From: Clostridiales bacterium
GTDB taxonomy: Bacteria > Bacillota > Clostridia > Saccharofermentanales > Saccharofermentanaceae
Assembly (NCBI GenBank): GCA_017552455.1
Contig: JAFZPX010000053.1
Span: 89,320-153,319, forward strand
DNA: 64,000 nucleotides
Direction: 5' to 3'
Part shown: piece after piece, positions 49,761-59,627 of the stretch
Layout of the letters: every line of letters starts with the position of its first letter
Numbering within the stretch: position 1 is the first letter of the stretch
Translations under genes and position numbers: made by a program
Notes under the pieces: generated by a model
Databases searched by the model: none
Seen by the model: the letters and a program-made list of their open reading frames with translations, nothing else
What the model was told of the DNA's origin: nothing

Positions 49761-51901
49761 CCCTTCTTCTCTATAAGCTCGTCGTAAGTACCCTCTTCGA
49801 TTATCGCTCCGTCATCCATTACGAGGATACGGTCACAGTTACGGATCGTACTTAAGCGGTGCGCGATGATGATACGTGTGCAGTTAAGCTTATCAAGAGC
49901 ATCGGAGACCTGCTTCTGAGTCTTGTTATCAAGAGCAGATGTAGCCTCGTCAAAGATAAGGATCTTCGGCTTCGGTGCGATGGCACGTGCGATCATGAGA
50001 CGCTGCTTCTGGCCGCCGGAGATTCCTCCCTGACCTTCAGAGATTACGGTATTCATGCCCATTGGCATCTCTCTTATGTCGTTAGCGATACCTGCGATCT
50101 CGGCTGCCTCCCACGCTTCATCCAAAGTAAGCTGGGGAGCTGAGATAGTGATATTCGAGAAGATGTCACCCTGGAACAGCTGACCGTTCTGGATTACAAC
50201 GCCGATATGCTTACGAAGTGACCTGGGATCTACCGCCTGCAGATCGTGACTATCGTAGTAGACAGCACCCGTCTCGGGCTTCTCGAAGCCGAGCAGCAGA
50301 CGAATAAGAGTAGACTTACCGCAGCCTGTACGTCCAACGATAGCGACATACTCGCCCGCCTTGATGCTGAGGTTCAGATCCTCAAGTACATAAGGGCTCT
50401 TCTCGTTGTAGCGGAACGTAACGTGGCTTACCTCAATTCGGCCGACGAGACGGTCGACAGGCATCTTCTCCTCAGACACCTCTGGCTCAGCCTTAAGGAT
50501 AGGCTCAGCAAGCTCAAGTACAGGCCTGATAGAAGCAACGGAAATCGCGATACCTGCAAGTGACGTAAATGCGCCCATAACGTTACCGTAAGCTGCATTA
50601 AACGCGATATAGTCACTCTGCGATACATTCGTCATGATAGCAAGGTAATACAGGACTATCGTACCGATAAGTGAGATTGCTGTAGTAAGAACAGAGTTGA
50701 GCTTTAAGAACAGCGGCGGGTCGTAGTCGAGTTTTGCACCCTGAGCATAGAGATTACCCCATCTTGCGAATACTCTCTTCTCAGAACCGGACAGTCTGAT
50801 CTTCTGCACGCCGTTAAGCACTGCATAGCTCATACCTGTCTCCTTCGCACCTAGTTCCATCCTCTTTCTCGAGATACCGATCTGCATGAACGATGAGATC
50901 AAACTGATCATGACCGTCAGGATGATAATGATGATCGAAGGAACAACAAGTGCCGGAGCATACTTGAAGATCTGTGTAATATAAAGCAACGACATAAGGC
51001 TGCTGATACCGACAGACAGTACACTGTTTATCATCATGCTGCAAAGAGAGTTGATGCTGCTCGCACGGTTGGCAAGTTCACCCGAAGAATAATCACGGAA
51101 GAAGCTTACCGGCAGCGAGAGAATTCTCATCATTACGGAAGACTCGACAGACATCGAAGTCTTGGTGTTGATCCTCTCCATCAACAGCGTCTTAACAAGA
51201 CCGATCAGCAACCCAGAGAAGGAACTTGCGAGCATGAACACACCCATACCGATCATCAGCTGTACGTTGCCACTCCGAAGTACGCTGCCCGTTAAAAGAC
51301 TTAAGATCTTAGGGCCGATAAAACCGATCAGGACAACCGCCAACGACGCGAGCAAAATCAGTATGATGTCGCTTTCCGAGATACACTTCCACAGGTAAAG
51401 GAGCAGGTCCGGGATACCGAGAGGCTTCATGGGAAGCGGCTGGTAGAAACACAGCGCCTCCTTCTCGAAAAGCTTCGCCGTCTTCTTCGTAACTCTTATC
51501 TTCTTTCCTGTCGCGGGATCCTTATACACATAGCCGTAGAAATGACCCGGGAGCAATGCCACCGCAGTACCCGTCTCCTTCATGGCACCGAGCATAGGAC
51601 CGTAAGCATCACTTTGCCAATTCTCTTCGAGGTCCACTTCACGCGTCATGAGACCTGTCGGACGCAGTACATACTCCATCTGCTTACTTGAATCCGTTAT
51701 GTTCTCGGGAACTTCTACAGGCTTTATGTGGTAGTACTTCAATACTTCATCGAGTGCTTCCTTGGCAATGAGACGCTCGTCGCCGATGCGCTCCTTGTCC
51801 CATTTATCCATTACTACACTCGCCATGCGGAAGAATGAGTCTTCCAACATGGTCTGATCGCTTTCCATGCGCTGCTTTATCTGTTTCTCAAACCAGCTCA
51901 A
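49718..51901 (-). CDS. NHLM-type exporter, second ABC transporter (permease/ATPase)
   Basis: A 727-residue ABC exporter of the NHLM bacteriocin-system type. Residues 1-160 form the N-terminal region usual in this subunit, with no peptidase signature. About five or six spans follow (residues 175-440), then the ATPase: Walker A VGRTGCGKSTLIRLL, signature ISGGQKQRL and Walker B ILIFDEATSAL. In this family it works with the C39-peptidase ABC protein encoded 14 bases upstream. The gene end overlaps the convergent YwaF-like gene by 43 bases. Confidence 0.9.
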   Translation of the reverse strand: MSWFEKQIKQRMESDQTMLEDSFFRMASVVMDKWDKERIGDERLIAKEALDEVLKYYHIKPVEVPENITDSSKQMEYVLRPTGLMTREVDLEENWQSDAYGPMLGAMKETGTAVALLPGHFYGYVYKDPATGKKIRVTKKTAKLFEKEALCFYQPLPMKPLGIPDLLLYLWKCISESDIILILLASLAVVLIGFIGPKILSLLTGSVLRSGNVQLMIGMGVFMLASSFSGLLIGLVKTLLMERINTKTSMSVESSVMMRILSLPVSFFRDYSSGELANRASSINSLCSMMINSVLSVGISSLMSLLYITQIFKYAPALVVPSIIIIILTVMISLISSFMQIGISRKRMELGAKETGMSYAVLNGVQKIRLSGSEKRVFARWGNLYAQGAKLDYDPPLFLKLNSVLTTAISLIGTIVLYYLAIMTNVSQSDYIAFNAAYGNVMGAFTSLAGIAISVASIRPVLELAEPILKAEPEVSEEKMPVDRLVGRIEVSHVTFRYNEKSPYVLEDLNLSIKAGEYVAIVGRTGCGKSTLIRLLLGFEKPETGAVYYDSHDLQAVDPRSLRKHIGVVIQNGQLFQGDIFSNITISAPQLTLDEAWEAAEIAGIANDIREMPMGMNTVISEGQGGISGGQKQRLMIARAIAPKPKILIFDEATSALDNKTQKQVSDALDKLNCTRIIIAHRLSTIRNCDRILVMDDGAIIEEGTYDELIEKKGYFAELVERQRLDT

Positions 51902-51915
51902 GTCTTCCGCCTCCT

Positions 51916-54096
51916 TTACTCTGAGATAACAAGGTCAGCATATGCGCCGCCCTTGGATATTAATTCGTCGTGAGTACCGCGCTCGACGATAACGCCCTTA
52001 TCAAGGACGATGATCTCATCACAGTCTCTGATGGTAGAAAGTCTGTGCGCTACTACGATGCAGGTGATGTTTCTTTCCTTAACAGCCTTGACAAGTTCAT
52101 ACTCTGTCTTGGCATCAAGAGCACTGGTCGCTTCATCAAGAATGATGACTGAAGGATCCTGTGCGAGGACTCTCGCGATCTCGAGACGCTGTCTCTGACC
52201 GCCTGAGAGATCTTTACCGTTCTCAGTAAGCTTCGCGTTGTATCCGTTCGGACGCTGAAGGATATCGTCATGTATCTGCGCATCTCTTGCAGCAAGGATA
52301 ACCTCGAAGTCCTGTATCGAGTCATCCCACATACGGATATTGTTAGAGATAGTATCTTCGAACAGAACGATATCCTGGTCTACCATCGCAACAGAACCCG
52401 TAAACACATTACGGGGAATCTGTGAGATAGGCTTACCATCGAAGAGAATCTCGCCTGACCACGGTCTGTAAAGACCTGTTATGAGCTTACTTATTGTCGA
52501 CTTGCCGCAGCCGCTCGCACCTACGATGGCGATACGGTCACCGGGCTTAACGTGCATCGAGAAGTCTGTAACTGCTGCATTACCGAGTCTTGAATAACCG
52601 AAGGTAACATTCTTAAGTTCAATCTCGCCTCCGAGCTTGGCATAATACTTATCCGGGATATCATCGCCGTAGAACAGAGCAGGATCGTCAGGATACTCCA
52701 TAACGTCCTCGACACGCTCCATCGATGTTCTCATCTCCTGAATGGTCTGACCTGCACCGACAAGAACCATCGCAGGTCCCATGAATGCTGACAGGAAGCC
52801 CTGGAAGGATGTGATCATACCGATTGTAAACTTACCGTTCATCGTAAGATAAACACCCATGAACATAACGAGCTGATTACTCAGAATACTTATGAACTGC
52901 GGGATCAATCCCCACTTGGCATTAAGAGTCGTGTACTTAACTCTTCCCGTATTAACAGAAGCCTGATATCCGCTCCACTTACGGAAGAAACCTAATTCAG
53001 CACCTGAAGCCTTGATGGTCTCTGTCATGCTGATACCGGCCATGGTCGTTGATGACAGTTTACCTGCGTCTCTCATCTGAACACGCATTACGTTGATACG
53101 TCTGTTGGACATAAGTCTCGCGACTACAAGGTTGACCGTCAGGGAGAAGATACCGATCAAGGTCATGATGACACTGTAGCGGAGCATGATAACGAGATAG
53201 AAGATCATCATTATCGTGTTAAGCACGAGAGGCGCCACAGTATTTACTAGCGTTCCCGCGATGGAAGCATTTGTTCCCTGACGCTGCAGAACATCACCCG
53301 TCATACGCTGTGAGAAGAACTCCATCGGAAGACGCAGAACCTTCCACATATAAGATGCATTACCTTCGATCGCCATCTTACCGTTGATCTTCAGGTTATA
53401 GATTGCCTGTGCCCACAGGACTATCAACTGGAAGACCGCGAGTACGGACATTACCACGATGAACGGATAGAACCATCCGGGAGCCTGACCGTTAAGCAGT
53501 CGGTCAAAGAAGATTCGGGACATTACAGGATTGATGACGCCGAACAGATAAGAGATCATCGTCGTCATTACAACGAAGGCGACTGTGACACCTGCGCCCT
53601 TAAGCCTCTTCTTCGCGAACTCTATAGTACTCTTACGCTTACCTGAAGGAACAAATGACGGACCGGGTGCAAATGTCAGCACCATACCGGTAAATGACTC
53701 ATCAAACTGCTCCATCGGAACCTCAACCGTTCCTCTTGCAGGATCGTTGATTACCGCCTTCTTATGCTTGAAGCCGTTCAGTACTACGAAGTGATTGAAA
53801 TTCCAGTGGATGATGCAAGGATAAGTCGCATTTTCCTTCAAGTCCTCCACTTCCATGCGGTAGCCGTGAACTTCCATACCGTAGTTCTCGGCGGCCAGAT
53901 AGATATTCTTAAGATTCGATCCGTCACGGCTGACACCGCAGTCATAACGCACCTGCTCCAAAGGTACCCATTTGCTGTAATATGCCAGAACCATGGCAAG
54001 AGATGCCGCACCGCACTCAAGAGCCTCAAGCTGCATGACTACGGGGACCTTTGCCACACCATGGGATATCGGTTCTTTTATCTTCTTACCTGCCAC
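51916..54096 (-). CDS. NHLM-type peptidase/permease/ATPase exporter (C39)
   Basis: A 726-residue ABC protein with an N-terminal C39 peptidase that cuts leader peptides after a double-glycine-type site during export. The catalytic Cys is C28 (LECGAASLAM), His lies in WNFNHFVVLNGF and Asp in INDPARG. Membrane spans at about 165-445 and an ATPase domain follow, with Walker A VGASGCGKSTISKL, signature LSGGQRQRLEIAR and Walker B VIILDEATS. All catalytic residues are present. The gene starts 13 bases after the short membrane-fusion gene. No double-glycine precursor peptide is visible nearby. Confidence 0.93.
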   Translation of the reverse strand: MAGKKIKEPISHGVAKVPVVMQLEALECGAASLAMVLAYYSKWVPLEQVRYDCGVSRDGSNLKNIYLAAENYGMEVHGYRMEVEDLKENATYPCIIHWNFNHFVVLNGFKHKKAVINDPARGTVEVPMEQFDESFTGMVLTFAPGPSFVPSGKRKSTIEFAKKRLKGAGVTVAFVVMTTMISYLFGVINPVMSRIFFDRLLNGQAPGWFYPFIVVMSVLAVFQLIVLWAQAIYNLKINGKMAIEGNASYMWKVLRLPMEFFSQRMTGDVLQRQGTNASIAGTLVNTVAPLVLNTIMMIFYLVIMLRYSVIMTLIGIFSLTVNLVVARLMSNRRINVMRVQMRDAGKLSSTTMAGISMTETIKASGAELGFFRKWSGYQASVNTGRVKYTTLNAKWGLIPQFISILSNQLVMFMGVYLTMNGKFTIGMITSFQGFLSAFMGPAMVLVGAGQTIQEMRTSMERVEDVMEYPDDPALFYGDDIPDKYYAKLGGEIELKNVTFGYSRLGNAAVTDFSMHVKPGDRIAIVGASGCGKSTISKLITGLYRPWSGEILFDGKPISQIPRNVFTGSVAMVDQDIVLFEDTISNNIRMWDDSIQDFEVILAARDAQIHDDILQRPNGYNAKLTENGKDLSGGQRQRLEIARVLAQDPSVIILDEATSALDAKTEYELVKAVKERNITCIVVAHRLSTIRDCDEIIVLDKGVIVERGTHDELISKGGAYADLVISE

Positions 54097-54109
54097 TTAT
54101 CAGCTCCCG

Positions 54110-54577
54110 TCAATTCCACAAGAAATTCATCGGGGTGGTAGTTTCCAATACCAGCTCACCATCATATTCGCCGTCTCCGAGCCCGAGATAAGACTCATCA
54201 AACCTCAACGTCGCGTGAGTGCCGCCAATCGCGTCATCATTGTAAGTAGTTTCAATCACACCCACTTTATCTCCGAGCCTGACGGTCATGCCGGGTCTTA
54301 CGGCATCTGCACAGTAGGCAGGGATCGCCGCATCAGCAAGTGTCGTTGTCTGATAATCGTTCCAGTCAGCTGCCTCTATATTGAAGATGGTAATCTTGAC
54401 CTGTACCGTATTCTCGATCGTAGCCGTAGAGGCATACACAATAAATCCTACGAGCAATATCGCAACAGCAGCCAGAACCATCCACAGTCTGGGGCTTGTT
54501 ACGCGTATATAATCATGAAGCTCTTCCGGAGAAGTTATCTTGTTAAGACTCTTTTGTCTGAAAAGCGGACCGTCCAT
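54110..54577 (-). CDS. Short NHLM-type secretion (membrane-fusion) protein
   Basis: A 155-residue protein. The first 55 residues (FRQKSLNKITSPEELHDYIR, then VTSPRLWMVLAAVAILLVG) match the N-terminus of NHLM system secretion proteins of the HlyD kind, which are normally about 400 residues. The coiled-coil and lipoyl-type middle is missing, and only a small beta-rich outside part remains (RPGMTVRLGDKVGVIE). I chose the ATG at 54577 because AAGGGG lies 6 bases before it; an in-frame TTG at 54583 would add two residues. It is the first gene of the exporter operon. Confidence 0.82.
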   Translation of the reverse strand: MDGPLFRQKSLNKITSPEELHDYIRVTSPRLWMVLAAVAILLVGFIVYASTATIENTVQVKITIFNIEAADWNDYQTTTLADAAIPAYCADAVRPGMTVRLGDKVGVIETTYNDDAIGGTHATLRFDESYLGLGDGEYDGELVLETTTPMNFLWN

Positions 54578-54691
54578 TCGCAACCCCTTTTTTCAAAATT
54601 ATTTTATTATTATATTACAAAAGCCACCCAAATACTCCCCTTTGTGATATAAACATATTGTTAAAATCCCGTTGGGAAGGCAGGAAAACTC

Positions 54692-56029
54692 ATGAAACTC
54701 AACACCAAGAACACGATGCTTGTAGGTCTCGCATTCATGTCCATCATGGCATTCTGGCAGCTTTACGATAATGTCATACCGCTTCTTCTGACGAACACGT
54801 TCCACTTAGACGAGCACTTCACCGGCATGATCATGGCTGCTGATAACGTTCTTGCACTTTTCCTGCTTCCTCTGTTCGGAAAGATCTCAGATAATACACA
54901 TACAAAGATAGGAAGACGTATGCCTTACATACTCGGCGGAACAGCTGTAACTGCGCTGCTTCTTAACCTCCTTCCCATCATCGACAACGGCACATACGAA
55001 GGCCGCCCGGGCTTCTTCTATTCCCTTCACGCCTTCGTCATCATTCTCGGCGTGATCCTCATATCCATGTCTATCTACAGATCCCCCGCCGTAACGCTCA
55101 TGCCTGACGTCACACCTAAGCCTTTACGTTCACGCGGCAACGCTATCATCAACCTGATGGGTGCAGGCGGCGGAATCATCTACTTGGCCTTCGCTGCACT
55201 TACTTTCCCTAAGTCCAAGACAGAAGGCGTCGAGCACGTTGACTACAGGCTTCTGTTTGTATTCATGTCTATCTTCATGATGCTCTGCATCGCCATCATG
55301 GTATTCACCGTTAATGAACCTAAGCTCGCTGCTGAGAACGACCGCATCGAGAAGGAACACCCCGAATGGGATCTTACTGAAGAAAACAAGGCAACGGGAA
55401 CAGCCAAGCTTCCCGCCCCCGTAATGAAGTCAATGATATTCCTTCTTGCTTCAGTTGCACTGTGGTATATCGGCTACAACGCAGTCACCACATGGTTTAT
55501 CACATACATCAAAGTCATCATGGGAGAAGGTCTAGGCGGAGGCTCCACCTGCTTCCTCGTAGCTAACGCAGGTGCCATCATCTCCTACATTCCCATAGGC
55601 GCCGCTGCAGCGAAATGGGGCAGAAAGAACCTCATTTATTTCGGAACGCTTCTGCTGACGGCTTCTTTCGCGCTGAGCTATGCGCTTACGACTACGGCGG
55701 CATCAATAACGATACCCATGTACATCACTTTCGCGTGCGTAGGTGTCGCGTGGGCAGCAATCAGCGTCAACTCGCTTCCCATGGCTGTCGAGATGTGTAA
55801 GGGCGCAGATGCAGGAAAATATACGGGTTACTACTACGCGGCTTCGATGGCAGGACAGGTTGTGACTCCCGTCCTGGCAGGCCACTTCCTTAAGACGGTT
55901 TCTTACAAGTGTCTGTTTATATATGCGGCGCTTTTCGCTTTCTTAAGCTTCGTTACGATGCACTTTGTAAAGCACGGTGACGTTAAGGCAGAGCAGCTTA
56001 AGGGACTTGAGAATTTCGAGGATATCTGA
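54692..56029 (+). CDS. MFS transporter (SLC45/GPH-like sugar carrier)
   Basis: A 445-residue, 12-span major facilitator. MAADNVLALFLLPLFGKISD and NTHTKIGRRMPYILGG are the loop 2-3 motifs of the GPH/SLC45-type group that carries sugars with cations. A second half with FVTMHFVKHGD closes the chain. The ATG has AAGGCAGG 7 bases upstream. It is a single gene, divergent from the exporter operon; its TGA directly abuts the stop of the DUF975/CmpB-type gene (TGATCA at 56027-56032). Sugar unknown. Confidence 0.87.
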   Translation: MKLNTKNTMLVGLAFMSIMAFWQLYDNVIPLLLTNTFHLDEHFTGMIMAADNVLALFLLPLFGKISDNTHTKIGRRMPYILGGTAVTALLLNLLPIIDNGTYEGRPGFFYSLHAFVIILGVILISMSIYRSPAVTLMPDVTPKPLRSRGNAIINLMGAGGGIIYLAFAALTFPKSKTEGVEHVDYRLLFVFMSIFMMLCIAIMVFTVNEPKLAAENDRIEKEHPEWDLTEENKATGTAKLPAPVMKSMIFLLASVALWYIGYNAVTTWFITYIKVIMGEGLGGGSTCFLVANAGAIISYIPIGAAAAKWGRKNLIYFGTLLLTASFALSYALTTTAASITIPMYITFACVGVAWAAISVNSLPMAVEMCKGADAGKYTGYYYAASMAGQVVTPVLAGHFLKTVSYKCLFIYAALFAFLSFVTMHFVKHGDVKAEQLKGLENFEDI

Positions 56030-57562
56030 TCAGCCGATAAGGTTAAGAACAGATACAGTCATGTCGTACTTCTGCCCTACGCCCTCGCCGGAGTTGGGGC
56101 CGAACACGATGCAGCAGACGACGTCAACAAGGAAGACTGCCACCAACACGGCACACACGATATAGCTTGCTTTCTTTCCTATCTTGAGAAGCAGAGCTCT
56201 TATCATGGGACCGAGAAGATATACGCCCGCGAAGCCGCCTATCGCGAAAGCAACAAGACCTGCAAGGCACACTCTTCCGTTAAGGTTCAGGAACATCTCG
56301 TGGTAATCCCAGTAGTGGGAATCGTAGAAGAATTCTATAAGGAAACTCGTTAAGTACTCGAGTATTCCGCACAGCACCATCGTGTACACAAAAAGCTTCG
56401 GCTTATTGGCTTTGAAGCGACTTAAGATAACGATGATGAGCGCGCCTCCGAGGCCGTAGATGGGAAGCCACGGACCATAGAGGAAACCGCGGTTATGAAG
56501 CGCGTGATCTTTAACGATATGAAGCACTACTTCCCACACCCAGCCTACGAAGCTGAACAGGAAGAACATCGCGATGAAGTCTGTGATCTTATACTTATCT
56601 GCCTGATTGAAGTTAGAGCCCGAGATGGCGAAGTCATTAAGTTTGAACTCAGCTTCAGGATCGTCAAAAGCGGTCTCGATGAACAACGAACGGTCGATGT
56701 CGGGACGGCTTCTTAAAGTGAAATACATTTGAGTCTCAGTCATTATCGTAAAAGGCTTCGACACCCATGTAGTAGCGAACGGGAACAGTCCGATAATCAG
56801 AACTATAAAAACGTCGGCCATATCCATAATGAACATCTTGAACTTATAGCCCTTGGTCATGGCCTTCGACAGGTTCTTGACCTGTGTCCACGACACATCA
56901 GGATTCTCCGCGAGAATGTAAGGCACGAAGTAGTACTGATAAGACTTGATAATGCCTCCGATAATGGTCAATCCCCACAGGAAGAGCACAAGATTATGGA
57001 CCGCCATGACGCGGAATACATGCCAGAATTTGTAATCGGAGAATGGCGACATTATCCTTCGGATCTTCACGTCTTTACGCACATGGCATTCCATCTGATA
57101 GCGGATCTGACCCACCAGGAAACCACGTTTTATGAAGTAGATAAACTGCATTACGGCATAGGAGAGGATGACCAGAATAACGAAGACTTCGCCCCTGTTA
57201 CGCGCGACATACTCTTCGTTGAGCAAGAGGACAGAAAGAAGCCAACCCGCATACGAAGCATTAGCGGTGATGAAAGGCATTACGACGCCTTCCCTGATGA
57301 GTTCAGGAATCAGCTGTATAAGCTTGTTAGACATCGCATAATCAGTAACAAACTGAACCGCGTAGTCATCTGTCTGCATTGTTCCTGCTGCATCATCCAC
57401 GCGGTCGACATCAAGAAACGCATACTGGCCGGAGATACCGAGAAACGAGAAAACAAAGAGTATGCCAATGAGTATTACATAGGCTTTAAGGCCACGCTTG
57501 AACAGATCGTTAAACGCACCCTTCCATATTTTTTTGAATTTGAACCCTTCGAACTTATCCAC
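56030..57562 (-). CDS. DUF975 and CmpB-like (ABC_trans_CmpB) membrane protein
   Basis: A 510-residue polytopic protein in two parts. Residues 1 to about 300 resemble DUF975 (WKGAFNDLFKRGLKAYVILI, YIKRGFLVGQIRYQMECHVR), and residues about 340-490 resemble the putative ABC transporter permease CmpB group (FVGWVWEVVLHIVKD, RGFLYGPWLPIYGLGG). Neither has a confirmed function. Start is a GTG with GAGGG 6 bases before it. It is the last gene of a four-gene unit with a zinc-ribbon protein, a TPM-domain protein and a phosphoesterase, which suggests a membrane-homeostasis role by inference. Confidence 0.8.
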   Translation of the reverse strand: MDKFEGFKFKKIWKGAFNDLFKRGLKAYVILIGILFVFSFLGISGQYAFLDVDRVDDAAGTMQTDDYAVQFVTDYAMSNKLIQLIPELIREGVVMPFITANASYAGWLLSVLLLNEEYVARNRGEVFVILVILSYAVMQFIYFIKRGFLVGQIRYQMECHVRKDVKIRRIMSPFSDYKFWHVFRVMAVHNLVLFLWGLTIIGGIIKSYQYYFVPYILAENPDVSWTQVKNLSKAMTKGYKFKMFIMDMADVFIVLIIGLFPFATTWVSKPFTIMTETQMYFTLRSRPDIDRSLFIETAFDDPEAEFKLNDFAISGSNFNQADKYKITDFIAMFFLFSFVGWVWEVVLHIVKDHALHNRGFLYGPWLPIYGLGGALIIVILSRFKANKPKLFVYTMVLCGILEYLTSFLIEFFYDSHYWDYHEMFLNLNGRVCLAGLVAFAIGGFAGVYLLGPMIRALLLKIGKKASYIVCAVLVAVFLVDVVCCIVFGPNSGEGVGQKYDMTVSVLNLIG

Positions 57563-57581
57563 TGCCAGCCCTCGCTATCAG

Positions 57582-58766
57582 TTATTCAAAGCTTACATCA
57601 ATAACCATTATCTCACCGTCAGTTCCGATTCTGATCGGCGGACCGTAATAACCCACACCCGCGGTGACAATGATGTCCATGTCATCGATATGCTCAACAC
57701 CGTATGCATACTCGTTGAACAGGTGGATGAGGATGTTGCCCGGGAAGACCTGGCCGTTGTGCGTATGGCCGCAGAAGACAGCATCCGTACCCGCAGCATT
57801 AAGCTCATCAAACTCTACAGGCTCGTGTTCTATTACAAGGATTGGCGTGTTGTGATCACAGCCGCTAAGAAGCTCCTCAGGCGTGAGTCTGTCGGAAGTT
57901 CCGTCTCCGGGCTTACGCTCGTCGAGGCGTCCCACAACAGTTACGGCTCCGTCCGCGATCGTCAGAGCTTCGTCATCCAGTATCGTGAACCCGCAGCGGT
58001 CCAGAAAGCCACTCATCTCGTCCGTACGGAAAGCCTCTGATATCGGCGACACAGAAAACCCTCCGAAAAGGTTCTCATCCACATCGTGATTACCGCACAC
58101 AGCATACACACCGTAAGTCGCATGCATATTCGAAAGAGCATCCGAGTAGCGGTCAGGCTCACGAAGACCCATGTAGTTACTTGTAAAGATGTCACCCGCG
58201 ACAAGTATCAAGTCGGGGTTCTGTTCGTTAACGAGATCGACCATGCGCTCCGTCATCTCGGGAGTGGAGTTGACGCTTAAGTGCAGGTCGGCAATGAGGA
58301 CGATCCTCATGTCGTTAAGTTCTTGTGCATTAGGTGCTTCGATGGTTATCTGCTCGTTGGTGACCTTGATCTGCTGCGCATGATAAAGACCGTAGACTGA
58401 CAGTATCAGAGCAGGTATGAAAGCTGCGAAGAGAGAAAAACCGATAAGGCGTGATCTTTTCTTCTTTCGCGCCTTCGCGATAATAACCGCGATGAGGCAG
58501 AAAATTAGAACGGCCGGAGCATAGTACATGAAGAATGCGAACCAGACGTTGCCGGCGCCAAGGCACCAGTACTTAAACGGCGATCTCGGAAGATATGCAC
58601 CGAGCATCGGTATGATCGCGAGGATCGCATAGATGAAGATACGGATCGCACGTGTCTTGCGACCGATCTTCTTTATAGGCTCATTGTTATCCCAGACGTA
58701 CTCCGTTACTAGCGATACGCCTACCTGAGCGATAAGATAAACGACAAGAAATATTTTCCCCAACAT
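57582..58766 (-). CDS. Membrane-anchored metallophosphoesterase
   Basis: A 394-residue calcineurin-like phosphoesterase. After about four N-terminal spans (about residues 1-125), the catalytic domain has IADLHLSVNS, LILVAGDIFTSNY, VCGNHDVDENL and CGHTHNGQVFPGN, giving all the metal ligands. This layout matches YkuE-like membrane phosphoesterases with some activity on lipid phosphates (UDP-diacylglucosamine-type or similar); the exact substrate is not known. It lies 15 bases after the TPM gene and 19 bases before the CmpB-type gene. Confidence 0.9.
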   Translation of the reverse strand: MLGKIFLVVYLIAQVGVSLVTEYVWDNNEPIKKIGRKTRAIRIFIYAILAIIPMLGAYLPRSPFKYWCLGAGNVWFAFFMYYAPAVLIFCLIAVIIAKARKKKRSRLIGFSLFAAFIPALILSVYGLYHAQQIKVTNEQITIEAPNAQELNDMRIVLIADLHLSVNSTPEMTERMVDLVNEQNPDLILVAGDIFTSNYMGLREPDRYSDALSNMHATYGVYAVCGNHDVDENLFGGFSVSPISEAFRTDEMSGFLDRCGFTILDDEALTIADGAVTVVGRLDERKPGDGTSDRLTPEELLSGCDHNTPILVIEHEPVEFDELNAAGTDAVFCGHTHNGQVFPGNILIHLFNEYAYGVEHIDDMDIIVTAGVGYYGPPIRIGTDGEIMVIDVSFE

Positions 58767-58781
58767 TCTTAATATCGCCTA

Positions 58782-59627
58782 TCAGAATCTTCCGCCGCCA
58801 CCGCCTGAGTGACCGCCGCCACCGAAGCCGCCTCCGCCGCCGGAGAAGCCTCCGCCTCCGCCGCCTGAAGACTCGTGTCTTATCTTACGTGTCCTTACGA
58901 GTTTATCGTTAAAGTCCATACCTTCAGAAGCTGCTTCATATACCTTTGACTTAGGCTTCTTATCAAGGCCCTTAGGTGATGTGCAAAGCCAAGTGATAAG
59001 GAATGAGAGCAATGCAGGGATCAAGAGCGTAAAGAACACCATAGAACTTACTGACTCATAGTCGTAGTCATCAAGCTTACCGAAGATATTCTCGAGAGCT
59101 CCAAAGTAATCAGCGTCGGACAGCTGCTGTCTTTGCTGATTGAACAGGTGGTAGCATTCATCATCATCGATCGCGAAGTAAGCTGTTCCGTATGTGTAGA
59201 TCCAGAAGAATCTCTGACCGGGCTCGTCGATCGTAAGATCGATGAAGATACAGATTCCCGAGTTATTGACGAGGCTTGTCTTGATGCACTTATCGGCGTA
59301 GTAGTCGCCTGCGTATCTTGCACAGTCCTCATCACTGTTCGTATAACCTCTTCCCTTGTCTCGGGTCGTCACGATAACGACATTGATATCCTCTTCCTTG
59401 GAAAGACTTGAAGCCAAGCGCTCGAGTTCATTCTCTTCCGCATTCGTGAAGATATCCGCTTCATCATCAACGATGACATGCTTCTTGGGAGAAGAAGACA
59501 TGAACAGATAAAAAGCTACGCATCCGAGGACAACAGCGATCATGCATACGATCGCTGTGAACGACATCATGCCCATCTCGCCAAATATACTGACCTTGTT
59601 ATTCTTTTTCTTTTCCGTGCTGCTCAT
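58782..59627 (-). CDS. TPM-domain membrane protein with Gly-rich tail
   Basis: A 281-residue protein with a membrane span near 18-38, a TPM domain outside (residues about 50-165: ADIFTNAEENELERLASSLS, then NVVIVTTRDKGRG, and a GICIFIDLTI strand), a second span near 200 and a C-terminal tail of Gly, Ser, Phe and His repeats (GGGGGFSGGGGGFGGGG). The TPM family (Psb32/YgcG) is known from plants and bacteria; a Gly-rich tail is common. The start overlaps the zinc-ribbon gene by 4 bases (ATGA). Likely membrane quality control or assembly; not proven. Confidence 0.85.
   Translation of the reverse strand: MSSTEKKKNNKVSIFGEMGMMSFTAIVCMIAVVLGCVAFYLFMSSSPKKHVIVDDEADIFTNAEENELERLASSLSKEEDINVVIVTTRDKGRGYTNSDEDCARYAGDYYADKCIKTSLVNNSGICIFIDLTIDEPGQRFFWIYTYGTAYFAIDDDECYHLFNQQRQQLSDADYFGALENIFGKLDDYDYESVSSMVFFTLLIPALLSFLITWLCTSPKGLDKKPKSKVYEAASEGMDFNDKLVRTRKIRHESSGGGGGGFSGGGGGFGGGGHSGGGGGRF

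Noticed and set aside
56729..57604. 291-codon open frame on the plus strand across the DUF975/CmpB-type gene
   Set aside because: His- and Arg-rich shadow; the minus-strand frame has two recognisable membrane domains and a ribosome site.
58790..58870. GC-rich GCCGCC-type repeats
   Set aside because: They only encode the Gly-rich tail of the TPM protein; not an independent repeat element.
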